Shown here: positions 52,535-63,940 of the stretch, in pieces
How positions within the stretch are numbered: the first letter of the stretch is position 1
Layout: each line of letters starts with the position of its first letter
DNA from: Medicago truncatula
Lineage: Eukaryota; Streptophyta; Magnoliopsida; Fabales; Fabaceae
Direction of reading: 5' to 3'
DNA: 64,000 nucleotides
Assembly (NCBI RefSeq): GCF_003473485.1
Contig: NC_053048.1
Coordinates: 47,194,255 to 47,258,254, forward strand
The notes under the pieces: generated by a model
The model's database searches: none
The model's input: the letters and a program-made list of their open reading frames with translations, nothing else
Told to the model about the DNA's origin: nothing
Position numbers and translations under genes: made by a program

Positions 52535-53869
52535 TTAAAGCTCAAATTCTTCATCTCTGAGAGCAATTTGAGCTGCTTCCTCTTCCTCCTCATCAAGAAC
52601 AAAGTACTCATTTTTCTCCACAGGTCTAAACATATAGAACATAATGATATAGAAAGCAAGACTAGCAATCTCTTCAGCAGCATTACTCACCCATTGATAC
52701 TTATAAGCAGCAATAGTTCTCAAAGCAAACACAACAATTCTTGTAAAATACAGATACCCAATAACAACAATATAAAACTGCCTAAAAAGTGTCAACTTCG
52801 CAAGATTCCTCGAAGCTTTTCCATCTGTTTTCGACGTTTCCCTAAGCGATCTAATAGACCAAACGATAGGAAAAATAATAGCACAACAACAAATAATATC
52901 AACAAGCAAAAACACCTGATTCCAAGTAACCCAATCTTTGATAAAAGGACCGGTCTCTCCGATCACAACAGAAGCTAAATTAGCCAAAACTTGCAGAGGA
53001 ATCACAATCATCAACACTTTCTTTTCCCTATCTTGCAAAAATGGCTTCAGAAACGACCAACCAGTACCGATCAAAACAATAACAGTAAACAACACAACAA
53101 CACGAATAAACTGAAAAATGTAGAACAATACATCCCATCCATGAGGTAAACCAGTAACCTTAACATAATGCTTATCTTCAGCAGCACAAATAAGATTCAA
53201 AGCCTTCATGATAAGCAAAACCGCCATAAGAAGATGAATGCGGTGAATAGAACGTTTATTGGTGTAACAAGTGTATATCCAAAATACAAAGAAAGTTAAG
53301 TAAGCAAGGAAGAAGAGGAAAAAGAGAGAAGGGAGTTGAGTTTGTCCAGCGGAGAGATAGTCTTTAGAACCGTCTGCATCGAGATTGAAAATCTCGGTGA
53401 GAACAAACATGGAAACAGAGGTTTCAGGAGCGCAATTAGCGAAGAAGAGACTGTATTCGTTAGGGGTAGTGACGGGATAAGAGCGGTTGAAAGAAGCGGA
53501 GGGAGGAGGAGAGAGGTCACGGAAAGTGAAGAGACGGGAAATGTAGTGAGAATCGAGGACGCAGAAGGAAGGGTTTTGTTGGATCTCGATGAGGACTTGG
53601 ATGAGGGTTTCTTCGTTGAGGAGGAAGAAACCGAGACGGGAGGATTCGGGTTGAGAGGAGGAGGAGGAGGAGGAGGAGAGAGGGGTGACGGAGACGGAGG
53701 AGACGGAGATGGTGACGTGGCCTTTGGGAGTGAAACCGAATTTTTCGAAGAGGATCATGGGGCGAGTGTCGGAAGTGATGGTGAGGGATTTGATTTCGGC
53801 GGTGGTGGGGGAGAGGAAGTGGAGGAAGGTGGTGAAGAGGAGGAGGATGGGGATGTAGGGTTTCGACAT
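52535..53869 (-). CDS. GOST / lung-seven-transmembrane receptor family protein
   Basis: A single exon encodes 444 residues from the ATG at 53869. The longer open frame to 54163 is rejected because the ATG at 53869 begins a clean signal peptide (MSKPYIPILLLFTTFLHFLS) and the extension is UTR-like (Ser/Leu runs from a CTT repeat). A luminal GOLD-like domain follows to about residue 180 (VTISVSSVSV, LIQVLIEIQQNPSFCVLDSH, SLFFANCAPETSVSM). Seven helices come next, including FFLFFLAYLTFFVFWIY, HLLMAVLLIMKALNLICAA and FQFIRVVVLFTVIVLIGTGW, with the family's KHYVKVTG and DREKKVLMIVIPLQ motifs. The acidic tail ends RDEEFEL. Plant members were proposed as GPCR candidates (CAND6/7), but structural work on GOST proteins points to trafficking roles; function here is not settled. 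It is divergent from, and upstream of, the PAH1 gene, as in Arabidopsis (recalled). Confidence 0.92.
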   Translation of the reverse strand: MSKPYIPILLLFTTFLHFLSPTTAEIKSLTITSDTRPMILFEKFGFTPKGHVTISVSSVSVTPLSSSSSSSSQPESSRLGFFLLNEETLIQVLIEIQQNPSFCVLDSHYISRLFTFRDLSPPPSASFNRSYPVTTPNEYSLFFANCAPETSVSMFVLTEIFNLDADGSKDYLSAGQTQLPSLFFLFFLAYLTFFVFWIYTCYTNKRSIHRIHLLMAVLLIMKALNLICAAEDKHYVKVTGLPHGWDVLFYIFQFIRVVVLFTVIVLIGTGWSFLKPFLQDREKKVLMIVIPLQVLANLASVVIGETGPFIKDWVTWNQVFLLVDIICCCAIIFPIVWSIRSLRETSKTDGKASRNLAKLTLFRQFYIVVIGYLYFTRIVVFALRTIAAYKYQWVSNAAEEIASLAFYIIMFYMFRPVEKNEYFVLDEEEEEAAQIALRDEEFEL

Positions 53870-53935
53870 TGTGTGATTTTGGGAAGTGAATGTTGGAATC
53901 TGTTTGTTTCTGAAATTGGAGTTGGGTGAATGAAG

Positions 53936-53962
53936 AAGAAGAAGAAGAAGAAGAAGAAAGCA
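53936..53962. repeat. (GAA)n microsatellite in the GOST-gene leader
   Basis: Nine near-perfect GAA units (CTT on the coding strand) lie 67-93 bp before the ATG, in the presumed 5'UTR. CTT/GAA repeats are common in plant leaders. Confidence 0.85.
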
Positions 53963-54163
53963 AAGCAAAGAAAAGGAGAAGAACGGATCTGAACGCGATG
54001 TTGTCACCGCACCACACCAGTAACACGACGTGCCACCTACGTTATTGGCATTAATTAAATTTATTTGCACACTAGCATTTCTTTCCTTTTTTTGTTTCTT
54101 ATAAATAATTAAATTTGACCAAATTTTCCATACGTAATATGTACTCGGACTAAGTTTATGCAA

Positions 54164-54928
54164 AAACGTATTGGAAATGAGTTTTGTAATCGTATTTAAA
54201 ATGAGTTTTCATCAATATGATTGAATAGAATTTGCATAAGGATTGTTATAAGTGTAAAAATACCAAGTTAAAAACAAATATAAGAGACTAAAAAGATGAT
54301 GGACAAAATAAGAACTCACATAGTGTATTATACATTTTTTTTTTTTGACAAGGTAGTGTATTATACATGTAATTTGATTATGACTTTAAATGTTTAATTG
54401 GTGCATGCGGAGGAATGTCTATTGAAAAAACAGTCCATTAAGTGGATCTTAAAAAACTCCAAGAAAACCAATGTGTCCCTTATTGCAAGTAAACAATTTA
54501 GGCTTAAGGGTTAACTCTTGTTCGATGATGTTTACGATGCCTATGTTTCCATTAATTGACTTTGTCTTATTTATACTTTAAGTCTCTGCAAATAGTGTTC
54601 ATTTAAAGTTTGATATATGAACTTACTAATCTTTTCAAATAGCCACTACAATTACTAATTATTTAAAATTGGTCCCTTAATTTAGTTAATTACAGCCACA
54701 TCACCGATTAGCTGATTTGGTAGTCCTGAATGGTTAAGTGGCTTGCTGATTCATCAAAACTTGTTGACAAATTACATAGTTGAGTTGCGTGGATGCAGTC
54801 ACGAAGCACAGGAAGAAATTTTTCGTCTCCATTCCCACAACACGGGAAAATAGGAGAGATCTGTATACCGCATCTACTCCTTCAAAAGTTAGCAAGAATA
54901 TGTCCATGATTTTTGCTAAAAGTTAAAA
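54164..54928. other. Intergenic DNA with MULE-like debris
   Basis: No gene. 54590-54780 resembles the legume long-TIR elements (CTACAATTACTAATTATTTA ... CACATCACCGATTAGCTG). Confidence 0.4.
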
Positions 54929-55733
54929 TTGACTTTAGACGAATAAAATCAACTATAAAAAACTATGAAATGTTTGAATGCGACGTGGGAAATTCCACTT
55001 CCCAAAGATTTTCCAATCACCCTCCATGATTATGCAATTTTGATGTCGCAAGAAGTAGGCGCTTTGAACTGTGAAATAATGGGTATCAGTTCTTCCCTAA
55101 CCTATTGTGAAATAATGGGTATCAGTTCCTCCCCAACCTATAGTTTCAGAGCCATCATCCACCATGAGGTGGAAACGCAATAATCCAACTAATAGTATCA
55201 GCTGACAAGTTGTTCTTCAAGAAACTAGTGTCCTAATGTCACAAAGAAGTTAGAACATCCCTAAAAATAAGGGTAGCGTCGACCTAGGTTTGGTTGCCTG
55301 TAGATGTAAAAGACCCATTATTAAGAGACTACTTATCTAGCCAGAAATTAGCATACTACATATAACAGTGGGGAATTGAGGTAAGTACAAACTTAGCGAG
55401 AGAGGGTGATTCTACCTGCCAAACTTAAACATTGTTGCTTCCAACCACTCCACTTACTCTAAATTTTGTTAACATGATTAAAACGACCTATCGAGCTTCT
55501 TCTTGGAACAACGTTAGGCTCACAGGTACCTACCCAGGCCATGTACCAACAACTCTATTGTCGCATAACATTTCTCCGGTATAAAATGGACACCATTATT
55601 TTTATATATAAATTTTAGTTTTGACTTCATTTTTTGCAAAAAAATAAATAAATTTCTCACTAATGAAAAATAAATTATTTTACCGTCTTAAATAAAAGTT
55701 GACTTTAGACGAATAAAATCAACTATAAAAAAC
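54929..55733 (-). mobile_element. LINE ORF2 3' fragment flanked by 35-bp direct repeats
   Basis: Minus-strand reading, with stops, gives LSLAGRITLS, FVLTSIPHCYM, then ISWIIAFPPHGG and DWKIFGKWNFPRRIQTFH. These match the C-terminal part of plant L1-type LINE ORF2 ('LSFAGRVTLxKSVLSSIPxYxMQ' and the zinc-binding 'WKxxWxxxxPxRIQTFLW' region). Perfect 35-bp direct repeats (TTGACTTTAGACGAATAAAA...) lie at 54929-54963 and 55699-55733. A 36-bp tandem duplication (TGAAATAATGGGTATCAGTT) lies at about 55069-55140. The copy is truncated and dead. Confidence 0.7.
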
Positions 55734-56569
55734 CTAACAACGCGTGTTTGTTTTAACTTTAAAAAATAATTTTATGTTTAATTTTTTTAGAGATTTTCTT
55801 AAAAAAATTTGAAGTTACTTTTTGTTTGTTTTACTAACCACGAAAATCATTTTTAAAAAAAATTGAATTTTCAATTAGTTCATGTCTTCTTTTTTTTAAG
55901 AAAAATTAGCTCATGTATTACCTCAATGTTTTGAAAAAAAAATAGATCTTAAAAACAAACTAATCCTAATAATTTTTTGTTTTATCGTTAATTATTTTTT
56001 TAAAACAAATACTTAAAAAATACAAAAAATATTATTTTTTATTAATAACGGATTCATATTTCTAAAAACTAGATTTATGACCCATGCTCCGCTCGGATTT
56101 ATTGTAAAGGGATTGACATACGAAAATAAAATGCAATATATAATAGGTAACGGTGAAAAAATAACACGTGATAATCCATAGAAGAAAATTCGGTACTCCT
56201 ATCAATAATTCAGATATATATAACAAAGTTTACATAGAAATTAGGATAGTCGAAAAAAAAGTATAAAATAGAAGGCATCAAATGTGATCATTGATATGCT
56301 TATATTTTATAGAACGAACGTGCATCATCAAATAAGTGTAGAAAATTAAATAATTACAAATCTAATAAAACAAATAAGCGAAAAAAAATACGGATATCTA
56401 AAAACAAAGGCAGCCATATAAAAGAGTAAAAACTCGACGACGAGTGCCACGAGGTGAGCGGTGTTTATGATTTCGCAAGTACTATAGTACACCGCAGCAA
56501 GGCAACCATAACATTGAAAAGACTAAAAAACCCCCACGAGGTTGAAATTCTGGTATCAGGAATGCAGCG
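55734..56569. other. Intergenic DNA upstream of PAH1
   Basis: AT-rich, with no gene. Positions 56400-56560 are less AT-biased and probably belong to the PAH1 promoter. The 61- and 68-codon frames here overlap on opposite strands and are not supported. Confidence 0.4.
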
Positions 56570-56580
56570 TATATATTTAA
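56570..56580 (+). promoter_or_regulatory. Candidate TATA box of the PAH1 gene
   Basis: TATATATTTAA would place transcription start near 56605. The leader exon would end at CAATCT|GTAAGT (56739/56740) and be joined to 56921 (CCTATGCAG|TGCTC), so the 5'UTR is spliced before the ATG at 57087. Confidence 0.5.
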
Positions 56581-57086
56581 TGCTAGCACTTGATTTTGTC
56601 TGTTTTATCCAATTCCAACCCCTAACTTGTAAACTCACAACAAAATTCAATTCAAACTAACTAACACCATTCAAAGCAGTGCAAGAAAGAAGAATTTTTT
56701 TTTTTTTTTTTTGAGCTACCTCATTCGTTTTCTCAATCTGTAAGTTTCCTTCTTCTTCATTTTTTGCTACATGCTTTTTTATTTCACATTTTCAAACATT
56801 AAATATGAATCAATGTGATTTCTTTTCAATTTTTTAAGTTGAATTTGACTTAGTCTAAATTCATTACCATCTCAAAACATTACTTAAATCTTTCCTTTTC
56901 TTTTCTTGCCTCCTATGCAGTGCTCTTCCTGCAAGAATTCATAATCACATCAAGAAATTCAGATAATCGATTCTTGGGTCACTTTGCTTAGAGAATAACT
57001 TACTATTTAATTAAAAGTTTCTTCGGTCTTTTTGGTTCTCCCAAAATTCTGGAACTTTTCCATCTTTGACTCTTTAACTACAAAGA

Positions 57087-60000
57087 ATGAATGTGGTGGG
57101 AAAATTTGGAACCTTGATAACTAAGGGTGTTTATTCAGTTGCCACCCCTTTTCACCCCTTTGGTGGTGCCGTTGATGTCATTGTTGTTCAGCAACAAGAT
57201 GGAACTTTTCGGAGCACGCCTTGGTATGTAAGGTTTGGTAAATTTCAAGGTGTTCTCAAACGTGCCGAGAAGATTGTTAAGATAAATGTTAACGGGGTTG
57301 AAGCGAATTTTCATATGTATCTTGATAATTCTGGAGAGGCTTATTTTGTAAAAGAGGTGGATGAGGATGATAAAAGTGTTGACTCGAATGTCGCTATTGA
57401 AGGTCTTACTAACTCTGAGTTTACTTCTGAAGACGGTAGTGTGGAAATTGATATTACTGGTCATAGACTTGATCATAGCATATCTGATTCGGGGGTGATT
57501 CAGTTGACAGGTGAAGATCATTCTTCAGTTTTGCCAGAACTTCAAAAGGTGGAATCCGATGTTGGTCGGAGATATTATGATTTTGAAGATGATCAACCAA
57601 CAATTGAAGATTCGGCTGATTTGTCGGAATATGGAGAGAATGTTGTGGACTTGCAGGGTTCCAATCCGGAGGTGATCTTGGTTAGTGTTGACGGTCATAT
57701 ATTGACAGCCCCTATCTCAGAATTAGAGCCAACTGAGGAAAATTTGCAGTCACAAATTCCTCAATTTCATTTGGGACCAGGTGAAGGGACTGATTTCTAT
57801 GAAGGCAATGAGGAGTTTAGTTCTGGCGAAAATGCACGTGTTGCTGATTATGTTAGTAGGCCGGATGCTTCAACAGCTGATGTTCCATCCAGTATTTATA
57901 GCTCTGATATCGGTAATAGTGCTTCCGGGGTCCAGCTTGAAAGTTGCCAACAAGAGGAGGGACCTCTTCGTCACACGGAGGAAACTGGCACAGAAGAAGC
58001 TGCATCATGCATGAATACGGAGAGTGTTTTCAAAAGTTGCTTGGACTTAAATGAACTTGCTCTGCAGGATGATAATGACAATTTACAAGATGAAAGGTCG
58101 TCATTGGTGGATCAAAATTCAGCTGAGGAATCTAATGAAAATTGTTCAAATGTTGATGAAAATGCAAAAGAGAGCATGAAACGATCTAGAAATATTGGCG
58201 AGTTATCTTCTATCAGAGGTGCTACTTCTTCAGACGACAGTAATTCTCCAAATTTAAAAATAGAACTTCAAGGGGTTGATAAAGATGCATCAGTTGAAGT
58301 TGACACTGGTTCTGGCATTCGTTCCGGTACGAATGATGTGGAATGGAATGATAGTAATAGTCAAGAAACCACTGTACTTGAAATTATTAGTGAGGAAGAT
58401 AATATAACAGCACCTCAGACAGCAACTTCCAATGAGGGGGATCAAAGTCATTTTGGTTTGAGTAAGGACTAAGAATTGTGCTTCAAATTATTTTATCTTT
58501 TATTCTACAACAATTGTTTGATTAAGCCAATTGTTTATTTGATTTTCTTATTAAATTTTGCAGAATTTGATATCTCACTTTGTGGTCACGAACTTAAGGC
58601 GGGTATGGGTTTTATCGCTGCTGCTGAAGTGTTTGAAGCACATCGAATATCTGCTGAGGAATTTAGAGTCTCTGCGCCATCTATAACTAAGAATAAAAAT
58701 CTTGTTGTGAAGTTCAGAGAGAGTTATCTACCGTGGGAAAAGGCCGCCCCTCTTGTTCTTGGAGTGGCGGCGTTTGATTTAGACTTACCTGTTGCCCCTG
58801 AAGATACAATTCCTGTGGGTCAAGATGATAGGTTGAAGTCCAGCGTTGATAATCCTGGACCATCTTCATCTGGACGTAGGTGGAGACTCTGGCCTCTTGC
58901 TTTTCGAAAAGTGAAGACAGCTGAGCACAATAGTGGTGATGAATCAAGTGAGGATATATTTCTAGATTCCGAATCTGATTTGTTTGGCTCTGAGCCATCT
59001 CCAACCTCGGGTAGGCTTGAGTCTCCTCGCAAGCAATTTGTTAGGACAAATGTTCCCTCTAATGAGATGATAGCATCATTGAATCTCAAAGATGGTCAAA
59101 ATATGGTAACATTCAGTTTCTCTACGAGGGTTCTAGGAACACAACAGGTTTGGCATTCATTAAGAATCCAAGTTCCCATATCACTATATATACTTTGGTT
59201 GGCCAGTTTGCTTATTTCAGTTTGAACTTTTAATTTCATAACAGGTTGATGCTCATATATATTTATGGAAGTGGAACGCAAGAATTGTAATTTCAGATGT
59301 GGATGGAACTATTACCAAGTAAGACTACTGACAGTACTTCTTTAGGCTATTGACCATTCCTTGAACTCGACAAAATGCTGCCTTGCCATTGCTATTGTTC
59401 TTTACCTTATCCTTGTTCAACACTTCCGTACTCAATTAACCCTTACTTTATAAAATGAAATCCCAGTTTGGACATACCATGAAAATTTCAGTAATTGTTG
59501 ATACTTCAAATATTTTACTTCATAAATGAAAATAGGAAAACGGAATGCAGGTTCTGGTTTGTCTTTTAGTAATCTTATGGATCATTAAAAATAATTTCAT
59601 TCAGATTGTCAGAGTTCATCTTTAGTTTGTGTGCATGCTATATAACATTTTCCTAGTGATCCTTTGTCTAAATTTTGAAAAGAATTGTTTTCTTCATTAT
59701 CTTTTTCTGGCCATTTTTGGTGAAGATTAACTAACTATAGTATCTACTTTGATTGCATTTGCTGATAGACTAGAAAGACATGTCTTAGTGCAAACTAATC
59801 AAAATTAAGAAAATATTTGTTCTTTCTTAAAAGGAAAATCTATTCATCACTTACAGTACTAGCACAAGAAATGCTAGATTCATCATCGTGTAGTTCAAAT
59901 CCTTACATGTACAAACATATTACATGCACAATGCCTCCTTAAAAATGCACATATTCTTATTTTTTTATTTTTTTATGCTTTCAGATCTGATGTTTTGGGG

Positions 60001-62019
60001 CAGTTCATGCCTTTAGTTGGAAAAGATTGGAACCAGACTGGAGTGGCAAGGCTTTTCTCTGCCATTAAGGTTATCTATTTAGTTGTACATTCACATCTAA
60101 ATCTATTGAGATAGAGTAGTATTGTATATGTCAAACAGTTGATGATGTAAATGGTAGAAGATATTTCGAGGGTATTTCTTTTTAAAGCATCTTGTGTCTT
60201 GGTCATGCATTCAAATTTCCTTTGCTGCTACTATTTCATTATGTTTCTGTCACAACATGCTTCTCAAATTAGGGGTCCAAATTTTCAGTTTTGAGACAAG
60301 AAAAGAAGATTCAGTAACCAAACAACTTCTGTTAACTTAATGGTATTCTTTTTTAAGGATGAGATGAACTGTAGACTAGAAGTGCTTGTTGCATCTGGAG
60401 TGGTTTTTGCAAACACTTGGTGAGATCTTATACAAATATATCCACACACATTAACAGGTTTTCTAGGAACTTAAGCAAGTTCCTTTGAGCTTGGGTTTGA
60501 GATTGTTAGAGAGTGAGCCTAAAGCCTGGTCAAGTCTGGTTTTTGCTTTACGGCAACCACAGTCATAGTTTATGTAAAAGACTAGTTAGATAATGGCTCT
60601 TTGCAGCTATATATTATGGCAGTCATAGTCAGTTAGTCACAGTTTATGTAAAAGACTAGTTAGATAATGACTCTTTTGCAGCTATGTAACAGAAATGATA
60701 TTGACTACATTCATAGTCCTCTTTAATGACTTTACTGCACTTACACATCTTTCCCTGTTTCTATTTGCACACTTAATGCTTGTTTGATTTGGTGCTTTAT
60801 TCTTTGCTTACCTTCTATACCATTCCTGTAGAATTTAGATGCAACTACATTTAGCGGTTATAGCACTTAACGTAACTTTCTCTGTCTGTTTGATATGAAA
60901 TGCTGCTCAGCATGCTTGTTGTTATCATTTGATACCTGTTGTTTCATTGAATTTTATCTAAAGAAGATTCAAGTCTAATACCAGATCCTGATTTTGTTAG
61001 GAAAATGGATACCAGCTACTGTTTTTGAGTGCCCGTGCTATTGTCCAGGCTTATATAACTAGGAACTTTTTGGTTAACCTGAAACAGGTATTCAAACAAT
61101 CTGGCTACCAGTAATGCATACTCTTATTTTAAAAAAAGTAAATCAAATTCTTGCATTTTGACAGCCTGGTTATCATTGTTAAAATACTGCATTACCTGAT
61201 AGGCTGATACCATAGCTTTATATATTTGCAGGATGGAAAAACCTTACCAAAAGGACCTGTTGTTATTTCACCTGATGGATTATTTCCGTCCCTTTACCGA
61301 GAAGGTCAGGAACTTTTAATGAGAGAGCAATTAAGGTTGATTTTTATATATAATGCATATCTGACTTGTATAACTTTGTCTTATTTACTTATGGTAGTAA
61401 TAAAAAGAGCTCCTCATGAGTTCAAGATTGCTTGTCTAGAGGTAATTTCCTAGACATAAATCCTTATATCACTAATGTGCAACTTGAAAGCTCTATGGAA
61501 AGGCATTTTCTTACTAACACCATTCATGTTTGGGTAATAATGTTTTGCAGGATATCAAAAGACTTTTCCCTTCTGATTATAACCCATTCTATGCGGGGTT
61601 TGGCAATAGAGACACAGATGAACTTAGTTACAGTAAAATAGGAATTCCAAAGGGAAAAATATTTATCATTAACCCTAAGGTGCGCACCTATCATGGATTA
61701 TTGTTATTTCTGACGGTTAGTATTTTCTTTAGTTCTCACAGGATATACTAACTAAATATGCTTATGAACACTAATAGGGTGAGGTGGCAATAAGTCATCG
61801 TATCGATGCAAAATCTTATACATCACTACACACACTCGTCAATGACATGTTCCCACCTACGTCTTTGCTTGAACAGGTGAGAAAGCATCTACAAAACAAC
61901 AGGAACCTGGCTACTTTTGAACTTCAAAACTAACAAATTTGGTTTGCAATTTTCATTTGTTGCAGGAGGACTTCAACTCTTGGAATTATTGGAGAGTGCC
62001 TATCCCAGATATTGATTAG
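57087..62019 (+). CDS. PAH1: Phosphatidate phosphatase PAH1 (lipin family)
   Basis: Ten coding exons (57087-58461, 58564-59147, 59245-59318, 59985-60069, 61001-61087, 61232-61304, 61398-61441, 61551-61679, 61778-61876, 61966-62019) sum to 2604 nt and give 867 residues (Arabidopsis PAH1 has about 900). The N-lip domain starts at residue 1 ([20 protein letters not shown] ... [11 protein letters not shown]). The C-lip HAD domain carries the catalytic DVDGT (671-675) followed by ITKSDVLGQ, then [44 protein letters not shown] and the terminal [12 protein letters not shown]. The middle is acidic, Ser-rich and poorly conserved. The enzyme dephosphorylates phosphatidic acid to diacylglycerol, acting at the ER, and PAH loss in Arabidopsis changes phospholipid synthesis and phosphate-starvation lipid remodelling. 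Reading past the exon 1 donor gives a premature stop at 58470-58472, so splicing there is required. PAH1 rather than PAH2 is favoured by the neighbouring GOST gene. Confidence 0.95.
60567..60686. repeat. Short tandem duplication in PAH1 intron 4
   Basis: AGTTTATGTAAAAGACTAGT-TAGATAATG-x-CTCTTT-GCAGCTAT occurs at 60567-60613 and again at 60641-60686. Both units end in TTTGCAGCTAT, which offers two cryptic AG acceptors inside the 931-nt intron. Confidence 0.8.
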
Positions 62020-62059
62020 TTCTATGTTCGTTTCAGTTACATTTTTTAAACGGATTCTT

Positions 62060-62197
62060 TGGTATTAGGAAAGATTTAGAGGTTAATGAGTTTGATCCAA
62101 ATATGTTTTATGATTGAACCCTATAGCTTAATTTGATCCATGTAGCCGACCCCACTTATACTTAGTGGGATAAGGCTTGGTTGTTGTTGTAATTGTT
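62060..62197 (+). mobile_element. LINE/SINE 3'-end copy with (TTG)n tail
   Basis: The sequence contains TAATTTGATCCATGTAGCCG, ACCCCACTTATACTTAGTGG and GATAAGGCTTGGTTGTTGTTG. It is the forward-orientation relative of the ECA intron insertion at 38733-38880. It sits about 40 bp after the PAH1 stop codon, so the annotated 3'UTR may include it. Confidence 0.65.
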
Positions 62198-62890
62198 TGG
62201 TATTGGGCGGCTATCCAACATGTTAACAGAAATGCTATATGTTCGAACTACTTGGCACAAAATTATGCCTTGCTTGTAAAGTGACTTACTATACTTAAAT
62301 TCTTTAATGACATACAAGTTTCTTAGGGATTCACTGTGATGTTGCTGCCCTTGATTTGTCAATTTTCGCCGCAAGTTTAACACACCATCCCCAAAGAAGA
62401 GTTTAACACCTAAATCAATGTTTTTTTTTCTTTCTTTTCCAAAATCAATTTAAAGTTAAAAGTTAGAAACAAGTATGTATCAGTCAAACGGGAATTCAAA
62501 CCCTTGCATATGAAGAATGCAAAGTTTATCTTGACGTGTTGTGCCAATTTTAGCTTGTAGTACGAATTTCCATCGGGCTGTGTCTGTTTTTAGTTGAACC
62601 TGATCCGTTATCGACTTTATGTCCAAGTATTAGGCTAGGGCAGAATGATCTCTCAGGGTGACATGAGTAAATATAAATTATTAGATTTTTATTACAAATG
62701 GACAAAAGTAAAATACAGTCTTGACAAAAAAAATAGTAAGTACCAAGTCAAGTAACATTTTTTTTCTTTTTTAAATTAATAAAACGACAGACAGTTTTTA
62801 ATAATGGTCATTTTTTTTAATACTTTTAGAGTGAAGATCAACTTCACTAAATTATGTGTATTTGGATGATAGACAACATATTTCAAGTAT
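62198..62890. other. 3' flank of PAH1, no gene
   Basis: AT-rich intergenic DNA without coding features. The 73-codon minus frame at 62162-62383 overlaps the retroelement tail and is rejected. Confidence 0.45.
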
Positions 62891-63783
62891 GTATGATTGT
62901 ATAGTGTAGGCAAACTATTTTTATCCCCATAAGTCACGTTATATTACACGCCTCACATCACGTGTATTAGGAGAGAATATATTTCAATAACACGCCTCAC
63001 TATTACGTGTATTGGAAGAGAACGTGTTTCACGAGAAGGTTATTCTTAAAATTACAATATTTGTTTTGGATTCTTCAAAATATTGAATTGTCATAAGACC
63101 AAAGATAAACATCATAAGCAAACAATTTTTTTGAGAGGAACCTCATAAGCAAGCATGTTGATGATTATATTTGGAAGTTTGAGATTTGATTCATTAAAAT
63201 CAACCTTGACTACAGCTATGCATCATCAACATTGTTTTACGTAAACCTAATTTTAACCATTAATTTTTATTATATTGTTAAAAAATATTTTTAAAATTTG
63301 TAGACCGATTATGTTCTTATGACAAAGTTATCTAGACTCTTGATTGATCTTCATATTACTAGGGACAATTAAGATTAGAATCTTGATCATGTATCATACG
63401 TGTATGATTATATAGCGTAAGCTAACTCATCTTATCTCATGATCACATTAACGCCACGCCACTATGCGTATTACGAGAGAACACGTTTTCACGAGAAAGT
63501 TAATCTTAAAAGTACAATGTATGTTCTGGATTCTTTAAAATTTTAAACTGTCATATGACCAAAGATTCTCTAAAATGTGCCTCTGACCACGCATTTGGAC
63601 AATCAAGATTTGATTTATTAACAACAATCTTTGCTATATACATGTATCATCAACATTGCTTACGTAAACCTAATTTTAACCATTAATTTATATTATATGG
63701 TTAAAAAAGTATTCTCAAAAACTGTAGACCGGTTACGTTCTTATGCCAAAGTTATGAAGACTATTGACTGATCACCATATTAC
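62891..63783. repeat. Diverged tandem duplication, about 0.5-kb period
   Basis: Unit 1 (62891-63360) and unit 2 (63402-63783) share GTATGATT-x-TATAG-GTA, CACGAGAA-GTTA, ATGCATCATCAACATTG / ATGTATCATCAACATTG, TTACGTAAACCTAATTTTAA and TGTAGACCG-TTA. Each unit also carries short CACGCC/CGTGTATT motifs. It is non-coding and the family is unknown. Confidence 0.8.
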
Positions 63784-63801
63784 ACGGATAAAAGCTACAC
63801 C

Positions 63802-63940
63802 CTCCGGTCATTAATATAAGCAAAAATTCACAATTTAGATACATTCAATTAATGATGCATGTGACATATAATAAAGACCATATACATCATTAATTGAATG
63901 TATCTAAAAAGTGAATTTTTGCTTATATTAGTGACCGGAG
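63802..63940. mobile_element. Short palindromic Stowaway-like MITE
   Basis: CTCCGGTCATTAATATAAGC-AAAAATTCAC at the left is matched by its inverse complement ending GTGACCGGAG at the right. Arms of about 52 bp lie around a 30-bp loop. It resembles the 'CTCCCTCCGGTCACTAATATAAGC' Stowaway class, but an expected TA flank is not evident at these boundaries. The final 60 bp of the window have no feature. Confidence 0.75.

Noticed and set aside
53336..53929. 197-codon Gly/Glu-rich frame antisense to the GOST gene
   Set aside because: Composition is the mirror of Ser/Pro-rich coding sequence; the minus-strand protein has a full family architecture.
53870..54163. 98-residue N-terminal extension of the GOST ORF
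   Set aside because: It contains CTT-repeat-derived Leu runs and precedes a perfect signal peptide, so it is treated as 5'UTR read in frame.
58462..58472. Stop codon ending PAH1 exon 1 as a 461-residue protein
   Set aside because: A good donor (TTTGA|GTAAGG) lies just before it, and splicing to 58564 continues the conserved lipin sequence (KFDISLCGH).
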